43,909 bases of DNA from CAYMLL01 sp964390645 (GTDB lineage: Bacteria; Planctomycetota; UBA8108). The notes below the pieces were generated by a model that was not told where the DNA came from, did no database searches, and worked only from the letters and a program-made list of their open reading frames with translations. The position numbers and the translations under genes were made by a program. Position 1 is the first letter of the stretch; every line of letters starts with the position of its first letter. The stretch lies in assembly GCA_964390645.1 (NCBI GenBank), contig CAYMLL010000020.1, positions 1 to 43,909 of the forward strand, in the 5' to 3' direction. Below, one piece after another: positions 43,203 to 43,909 of this stretch.

Positions 43203-43222
43203 TGTGTACTACTTGGTACACA
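43203..43222 (-). promoter_or_regulatory. Operator of the XRE gene, overlapping its promoter
   Basis: TGTGTAC (43203-43209) and GTACACA (43216-43222) form a perfect seven-bp inverted repeat with a six-bp spacer. It overlaps the likely -10 elements on the minus strand: TAGTAC (43211-43206, 18 bp after TTGAGC at 43235-43230) or TAATGT (43225-43220). With the first option transcription would start near 43199, about five bases before the ATG, making the mRNA nearly leaderless. Confidence 0.65.
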
Positions 43223-43308
43223 TTATCCAGCTCAAGATCCGCCGGGCCGGGGGGTGGATCCCGAGCCGAGGACCCGACGAGAGCGCAGCCCTGACGCTCG
43301 GGAGACGC

Positions 43309-43909
43309 TCACCCCTTCGCCGGCCTCGACAGCCTCTCGAGGTACGCGAGGATCGACAGCACCTCGAACCGGGTGAAGCGGTCGAGCAGCCCCTGCGGCA
43401 TCATCGTGTTCTGCGTCTTGACGCGCAGGAGAATCGTGCCGGTGGCCACGTTCTGCGGCACCGGGTTCCGGGGGTTGGTGACGATGGTGACCGACCCGGC
43501 GCTCTCCTTCGTCACCAGCCCGGTCAGCGTCGAGCCGCTCGCCAGCTGCAGGAGCTGCAGGCGGTACATCTCGTCGACCTTCTCGCCCGGCTCGAGGATC
43601 TCGGTGAGGACGCCGGCGCGATCACCCTTCCAGCGAGTCAGGACGTCGTTGAGGTCGGGCCCGATCTTGCCGCCGGTGGCCTGTCCCGCGGCGACATGGC
43701 ACTGCGCGCAGCCGGCCTCGCCGAAGAGCTCGGCACCCTCGGCCGCGTCGGCGACGAGCTTCGTACGCGCGATCTCGGCGGCGAAGTCCTCGACCTTCCA
43801 CTGCTGGACGAAGGTGCGGGTGTTGCCGAGCGGATCCGCAGGCGCCACCGGATTCTCGAGCCACGCGTCGAGATCCTTGCGTCTGACTTTCAGGCGCTGC
43901 GCCTCGGCA
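43309..43909 (-). CDS. Haem-binding domain protein (Pirellula/Verrucomicrobium type), C-terminal fragment
   Basis: The frame stays open to the right edge, giving about 199 residues; the true start lies outside. It contains a c-type haem site, CAQCH, within GAELFGEAGCAQCHVAAGQATGGKIGPDL, then ILEPGEKVDEMYRLQLLQL, LTGLVTKESAGSVTIV and the final MMPQGLLDRFTRFEVLSILAYLERL. This is the haem-binding domain found at the C-terminus of large membrane-associated dehydrogenase-like proteins in planctomycetes and verrucomicrobia, where it passes electrons from an N-terminal sugar- or alcohol-oxidising domain. That N-terminal part cannot be seen here. Confidence 0.88.
   Translation of the reverse strand, partial: AEAQRLKVRRKDLDAWLENPVAPADPLGNTRTFVQQWKVEDFAAEIARTKLVADAAEGAELFGEAGCAQCHVAAGQATGGKIGPDLNDVLTRWKGDRAGVLTEILEPGEKVDEMYRLQLLQLASGSTLTGLVTKESAGSVTIVTNPRNPVPQNVATGTILLRVKTQNTMMPQGLLDRFTRFEVLSILAYLERLSRPAKG

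Noticed and set aside
1..43909. tRNA, rRNA, CRISPR, insertion-sequence or phage features
   Set aside because: I looked for tRNA T-arm and acceptor patterns, regularly spaced repeats, transposase motifs and terminal inverted repeats and saw none I could support by eye.

Overview
The window reads as a high-GC chromosome segment of a planctomycete (Planctomycetota). The evidence is the density of families typical of that phylum: three DUF1501 proteins, two PSCyt1/DUF1549/DUF1553 haem proteins, a PPC-domain secreted protein, a Pirellula/Verrucomicrobium-type haem-binding domain, a secreted protein with a C-terminal dockerin-like module ending in a Cys-rich tail, several Tat-type (RRxF) leaders, a sulfatase and a large Ser/Thr kinase. 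No rRNA, tRNA, CRISPR array, phage or insertion sequence was found. A 10-N gap (11220-11229) flanked by poly-C sequence shows this is a draft scaffold, so nearby frameshifts should be treated with caution.

Layout. 2-253 is the tail of a TIM-barrel sugar isomerase. 904-4774 (minus) is a two-gene haem protein/DUF1501 operon. 5270-9125 (plus) is a compact phnA-phnY-phnW operon: the transaminase converts 2-aminoethylphosphonate to phosphonoacetaldehyde, the dehydrogenase oxidises it to phosphonoacetate, and the hydrolase splits that to acetate and phosphate. 9173-9593 (minus) is an unannotated, strongly structured transcription unit with a promoter, an exceptional Shine-Dalgarno sequence, tiny overlapping reading frames and an intrinsic terminator. 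A sulfatase with a damaged 5' end, the gap, an acidic zinc-ribbon membrane protein and a zinc alcohol dehydrogenase follow.

13903-22962 (plus) is a four-gene envelope operon: DUF1501, PPC protein, Ig-like/DUF1549/DUF1553 haem protein, and a cytochrome c/WD40/coiled-coil protein. A 1402-residue kinase-ATPase-TPR protein converges on it. 27405-33812 holds an MpaA-like lipoprotein peptidase, a CocE-type hydrolase, the dockerin-like secreted protein, a small unknown protein and a lipoprotein.

34036-41648 (minus) contains an apparent operon of a Tat cupin, a 1363-residue protein with a voltage-sensor-like four-helix unit, and a third DUF1501 protein, preceded by a Tat sugar isomerase. 41775-43194 is an XRE regulator with a clear operator, followed by a conserved protein of unknown function. 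The right edge cuts a haem-binding protein.

The most notable unexplained signals are the minus-strand small transcription unit at 9173-9593, the voltage-sensor-like protein without a visible pore, and a 30-bp element that overlaps the stop codons of two unrelated genes, with a partial third copy.
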